In this document: positions 59,853 to 64,000 of the stretch, one piece after another
Layout of the letters: each line of letters opens with the position of its first letter
Numbering within the stretch: the first letter of the stretch is position 1
DNA from: Casuarina equisetifolia
Lineage: Eukaryota; Streptophyta; Magnoliopsida; Fagales; Casuarinaceae
Direction: 5' to 3'
NCBI GenBank assembly: GCA_028551475.1
Contig: CM052357.1
Coordinates: forward strand, 14,183,931 to 14,247,930
Length of the DNA: 64,000 nt
Position numbers and translations under genes: made by a program
The notes under the pieces: model-generated
Databases searched by the model: none
Seen by the model: only the letters and a program-made list of their open reading frames with translations
Told to the model about the DNA's origin: nothing

Positions 59853-60610
59853 CTAATTATCCAATGGTAGGTGGTCATATGAGGTGTAGGTCGAAAGAGG
59901 GTAGGCTAAGGATTCTATTTTTGCTACATGAATGGTAGGGCATATGTAATCTTTTGACCATTGAGGCAGTCTAGTGTTCCTAGTATAATGTCGAGGGATA
60001 ATTTGTGGTTGTAATTCAGGCGGTTTGCTTGGTGTAGGTATGGTGTTATCAACATCACCATTAGAAAAAATGTCAAGTGGATTAGCTAAACGTGGTGGTG
60101 GTATGGGTGTACGAGCTGACTCTAGTGAAGGTAATACTTCTGATTGGTGGCCATTCAAATCAATCAAAGTGGGTGATGAGTGTGTAAGGTCAAAAGTTAC
60201 CTCAAAGTTATGCATTCTTAAAGCTTTTGGAACGAGTTTTATCATGGTAGGGTGTAACTTGGCCTCTACTTATGAAAAGCGAAAGACATCCTCATGGAAT
60301 TTCACATCCCAACTTACAAAGAATTTATCTTTTTCAGGGTCATACAATTTATAACCTTTTTGACCTTAAGTATATCCCATAAAGATGCTAAGGATTACTC
60401 GAGGGGCAAACTTGTCTTTTGGTCCTACGATGGTCGAATGACATAAACATAAAAAAACATAAAGCTATGAGAATTTAAATTATTTTCCAAAAAGTTTCTC
60501 CAATGGCATAATTCCATGCAAGATTGTGGAAGGTATCCTAATGATGAGATAGGTAACAGTAAGTATATACCTCCCCTAGGCATTAAACTCTGAAATTTCA
60601 AAGCTCGCAC
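59853..60610 (-). pseudogene. Copia integrase C-terminal part and integrase-RT linker
   Basis: A 130-codon open frame (59,853-60,245) has the typical linker features RHYTRNTRLPQWSKDYICPT and YPLSTYTSYDHL. Further upstream in coding sense (60,425-60,610) RALKFQSLMP is the start of the conserved integrase C-terminal segment. Frameshifts separate the pieces. Confidence 0.75.
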
Positions 60611-60867
60611 GACATCCTGAATATGGTGGTGTTTATGCTCAACTACACCATTGTATTGTGGTATGTGTATGCATAAACTTTCAAGTTTAATGCCACGTGA
60701 AGCGAATAATTGTTTTGTTTGTTGATTGAAAAAATCAAGTACATTGTCAGTTCTAACACATTTGATTTCTGTGTCAAACTAGTTTTTAACCATGATAAAA
60801 AATTCTAAATAAGTCTCACTCTTGACTTTCATTAGGAACGTTTAAGTTTCGCGTGAAAAACCATTGA

Positions 60868-61365
60868 CTAGAGTGAGAAAAGATTGCATTTAGGAAAGGG
60901 GATTCTATAAGGTCCCCAAACATCTACATGAACTAGGTCAAAGATCCATTGCGCGATATGATTGCATTTAGGAAAGGGATTGCGAGTTTGTTTTGCAAGA
61001 GGACAAATTATGCAATACTCATGTTGGGAGAATTTTATAAATTTGAAATCATTGATATGTTGAAATTTTCCATCAAACATATGTCCAAGTTTACAATACC
61101 AAAGTTTGGAATTTAAAACATTACATACTGACATTGTGTTTACAAAAGCTAGGATATGCCTTGGAAGTTGTGAGACATTATTCCTATTAGGACATGCAAC
61201 AAAATAGGAGAGGCCATTTCTAACTCTACTAAGGTCTTTGACTTCACAAGTCCAAAGGTCTTGAAACATACAAAATTTGGCATAAAATATGATGCAACAT
61301 TTATTTTTATGGCAAAATTGTGAGGTAGGTATAAGGTTGAATTTAAAATTAAGGGAATATAACAT
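60868..61365 (-). pseudogene. Copia integrase zinc region and core start
   Basis: The longest copia open frame (165 codons). It shows WYCKLGHMFDGKFQHI and CIICPLAKQTRNPF, the HHCC integrase zinc-binding pattern with its CxxC. IFDLVHVDVWGPYRIP follows, the start of the DD35E core with its first catalytic Asp. The frame ends shortly after. Confidence 0.85.
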
Positions 61366-61722
61366 TGTGTTCAGTTTCAGGTTTTGGATATGCTTATGTT
61401 ACCAATATGTGTTACCAATACACCATCACCATTCAAAAATTTAACTTTCCCAGATCTAAAAGTACATGATACAATTGAATTTAAGCATGAAAAATTTGTA
61501 ATAATATAGTCACTAGCACTAGAATCAATTATCCAACATTGATTTAAGAAATTGAATGTACCTACCAGTAAGTTTGGCTTTCCTTATTGTTGTTTAGGAA
61601 TTGAATGAATTTTTGATAATTTGTTTTAGTGATGAAGACATGATTCGGGTCCTTTTTTATCAAATTGGCCTTGGCTTCTTCCTTGTTATTTCTATGTCCT
61701 ATTGGAAAACCATGAAGTTTGT

Positions 61723-61831
61723 AACAATCCTTCTTTTCATGCCCATATCCCTTACAATAATCACACTATGGACCTACTAAATAGTTGCATTTCGCCTTTT
61801 TATGGCCTTTTTTTTTTCCACAAAAGGCACA
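61723..61831 (-). pseudogene. Copia Gag zinc knuckles (two CCHC motifs)
   Basis: The minus strand reads CAFCGKKKGHKKAKC (about 61,787-61,831) and then CDYCKGYGHEKKDC (about 61,723-61,765). Both fit C-x2-C-x4-H-x4-C exactly. Two tandem knuckles about 20 bases apart are within the range seen in copia Gag. Confidence 0.8.
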
Positions 61832-62616
61832 TCTGTCAATTTGCTTACCTTTAAATAGCTTGTCATTTTGTGTTGCCTTTAACGTAAATGACACATTGTT
61901 TGCTATAGAGTACATAACGATGCATCATTCATGACTGATCGTTTAATACCTAAGGAAGTCGTCCCTATAGGTGTGCCTGTTGTAATAGCTCCAAATCCGC
62001 CTCCTAGGCCTTTTGCGTTGATCTGATTTTTCCTCATAACAAAGGCAAAATCACCAATTGTCTTACCTAACAAGCTCTAAGGGTATCCAACCTTGTAGAG
62101 CATCGAATAGGCTTGCAAAAGATCCAAAGCAGAATGCATAACCAAAATCCACTCTCTAATTGGCAAATAGCACTCATCTAAGCCCCGAATGAACTAAAAG
62201 AACTTCATCTGTTCTTCATGTTCTTACCACGACCTAAAACTTACCATTTGAGGCCTTTTTAGCTCAATTAAGGAGTTGAATTTGTTTTAAAGTTGCTTTA
62301 ATCGACTGAAATAGGTTGAAATTGACTCACCCCCTTGCTGAATCATGCATAATTCAATGGTTAGGTCAAAAACTCTAGACCGATTAACTTGTTGATACAA
62401 GCTATGGAGCTCTAACCACATTTCGACTCTTGTCTTGGTATAGAGGAGTTTGTTATAAAGATGGCCGCTGATGAAATTCAGAATCCACCCATGGTAGAGG
62501 TTGTTGCACTGTTTCTATTGTTTTCGGGTTGGAAAGTCAAGTTTCAGCATCATGTAAGACCCATTGATGAACATGAATTCATTCTTAATTAAAAGGGCAA
62601 TCATCATTGTTTCGCT

Positions 62617-62808
62617 CTAAGCTACATAATTGGAGCTTTTGTTGAGCTTAATTGCCACAAGCGCCATCGAATTGGTTTCTCTGAGCGGCATATAGAAGGG
62701 ATCAAAGTAATTTAGGGTTTGAATCCTATTATCCAGTTCTTGTGGCAATGGAGTGCCTAGAGGTGCATGATGATAAGTGCAACGGCCAATTTGCTTCCTC
62801 CACTCCAA
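62617..62808 (-). pseudogene. Copia Gag N-terminal region
   Basis: FDPFYMPLRETNSMALVAIK followed by LNKSSNYVA matches the plant copia Gag N-terminal pattern of DPYYLH...SLVxxxLNGSNYxxW. The frame then breaks. Gag continues in decayed form from about 62,600 down to 61,850. Confidence 0.7.
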
Positions 62809-63284
62809 TTGTGTGGCGGCACGTAGGGCATGGATTGATCAGAATCTACCATCTCAATAGTCGAAGGAGCTTTGAATAATAATGACATTGTTGCTTGGTC
62901 TAGGTAATGATGTCATTTGAGTGAAATAATGTTGTTTCGGAAGTTGATTATTCCAAATGATGAACGACGTCGTTCCACTTAAATAGAAAGGAAGGAAATG
63001 TCGTCATTTTAGGCTTCGTCCTTTTTGAACAAATGAGCTAGACCAAAACTACATTGTTTTGGATTAGGTCACTGGAATAAACGTAGTGCTCACGGTCAAG
63101 GTGTGGTCCAGTTAGATAGAAAGCGTCAAAAGGCCTTTTTTTTCAGTCAATTTTGATCAAAAATTAGTCAAAAAACTCAAATTTGTGAGTTGTTAGTAAA
63201 AGTGATTTGGGTCGAAGGAAAATGAATAAATTTTAAGCTTAGTTTGTGGAAAACACAATTAAGAGAATTTAAGCTCTGATACTA

Positions 63285-63656
63285 TGTCAAAATACACTCA
63301 TATTTGGGTGAAAAGTTGACTCTTTCATTGATAAGCAAGAAAACCCTAATACAAGCTATATTCAAACAGGTGATTGATCTCGTGATGAAGAAAAACAAAT
63401 TTCTATAAACTCTTTACATGAAGGATTTGAACGAAAGAAAATTAAGTTGGTGACCGTCGATGAGCTGTCCTTCATCTAATCTCCCCACGATGCATGCCTG
63501 TGCTATGTTGAGATGACTTCATAGCAGCTACTCTAGCTGTGTGCGACTGTAGGTGTTGCAAGTTGAAGTCTCTTACAGCAGCTACGAGGTAGCTGCTGTC
63601 CAACCAACGTGGCAGCCACAAGTGACGTGGCTGCCTAACCAACACATATCCGAACA
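63285..63656 (-). repeat. 5' LTR of the copia element
   Basis: 372 bp, the partner of 57,883-58,260. The minus-strand primer site TAGTATCAGAGCTTAAATT lies immediately inside (about 63,266-63,284). Confidence 0.92.
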
Positions 63657-64000
63657 AAGGAGATTGCCTTTTACAAACAATGAGAGAGAAAATACTGAGG
63701 CAAATTGATTGAGTTTTATGAGACCAGTGCAGTTTTTATTTCTTCCCCATTCGATTTCCGTTGCATTACTTCCAGCACCGGCACGGTTTTCGTTTGAGCT
63801 TTGGTAAAGGCTTCTCTGGGTTTTTTGCCGAGTCTTTCTCCAAGTCTGCTTTACTTTTCGTCTTTATTCCAGCAACTTCGACTGTTTTTACCGGGTATCT
63901 GCCGCAGCAGCAGTTGGGCTTGCGTTCTCAACAGTAATTAAGCAACAATTTGAATACCAAAGAATAGAAATTAGTCCAAGAAATAACTATCCAAAACTCA
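63657..64000. other. Right-hand flank, no recognisable gene
   Basis: Sequence beyond the copia element has somewhat lower AT content (for example CACCGGCACGG). It may approach another gene, but nothing can be assigned. Confidence 0.4.

Larger units (their letters stand above)
57883..63656 (-). mobile_element. Near full-length Ty1/copia retrotransposon, inactivated
   Basis: LTRs are at 57,883-58,260 (3') and 63,285-63,656 (5'), both TGTCAAA to CCGAACA on the + strand. A minus-strand polypurine tract CTTGAGGAGGGA adjoins the 3' LTR. The primer site TAGTATCAGAGCTTAAATT adjoins the 5' LTR. Flanks AAAGA (57,878-57,882) and AAGGA (63,657-63,661) are a target duplication with one change. Domain order on the minus strand is Gag, CCHC, integrase, RT, RNase H, which is the copia order. 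Many frameshifts and stops, plus an altered YVDD box, make it inactive. Length (5.8 kb) is normal for copia. Confidence 0.92.

Overview
This is a nuclear window from a flowering plant, most likely a eudicot. Evidence: genes split by AT-rich GT-AG introns, proteins of clear plant type (a strigolactone-receptor-like hydrolase, plant Mediator MED7), and many plant LTR retrotransposons primed by initiator-Met tRNA. I could not fix the species. I saw no bacterial operon, CRISPR array or organelle insertion.

Gene-rich left half (about 1-30,400). The + strand starts inside an RRP5-like rRNA-biogenesis gene. Its last 19 coding exons (760-12,556) encode seven S1-type RNA-binding segments, an acidic/lysine linker and C-terminal HAT repeats. 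Next, on the minus strand, is a two-exon alpha/beta hydrolase of the D14/KAI2 family, closest to DLK2 (13,358-14,558); one missing base in a G run breaks its frame. The minus strand then carries a complete 15-exon CPSF-A/DDB1-superfamily gene (17,256-30,246; 1,384 codons before the stop) of the At3g11960 type. As I recall, RRP5 and this CPSF-A gene are also neighbours in Arabidopsis, so the pair may be an old linkage with the hydrolase between them.

Transposon block (about 31,400-49,060). After a decayed copia remnant comes a nested stack. An outer LTR element without recognisable pol (33,698-47,422, minus) holds a 1.67-kb solo LTR (34,300-35,972) and a chromodomain Ty3/gypsy element (36,343-46,466, minus). 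The gypsy element was in turn hit twice by one non-autonomous, gag-only LTR family that begins TGATGCG and ends CGCATCA: a complete copy (39,330-42,128, + strand, target duplication ATCCT) and a solo LTR (44,655-45,403, minus, target duplication GCTAC). Small RNA-like and primer-site-like remnants end the block.

Right end. A compact five-exon MED7 gene (50,560-53,347, minus; 168 codons) is intact. Beyond it lie AT-rich DNA, a third, truncated copy of the gag-only LTR family (55,866-about 57,110) and an almost full-length but inactivated Ty1/copia element (57,883-63,656, minus).

Working together: RRP5 (ribosome assembly), the CPSF-A/DDB1-like protein (nuclear protein or RNA complex) and MED7 (Mediator, RNA polymerase II transcription) are housekeeping nuclear genes with no operon-like relation. 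I found no convincing previously undescribed system. The most unusual material is the nested, gag-only retroelement family, the proline-rich Gag expansion, the broken DLK2-like gene and the duplicated splice junction in RRP5.
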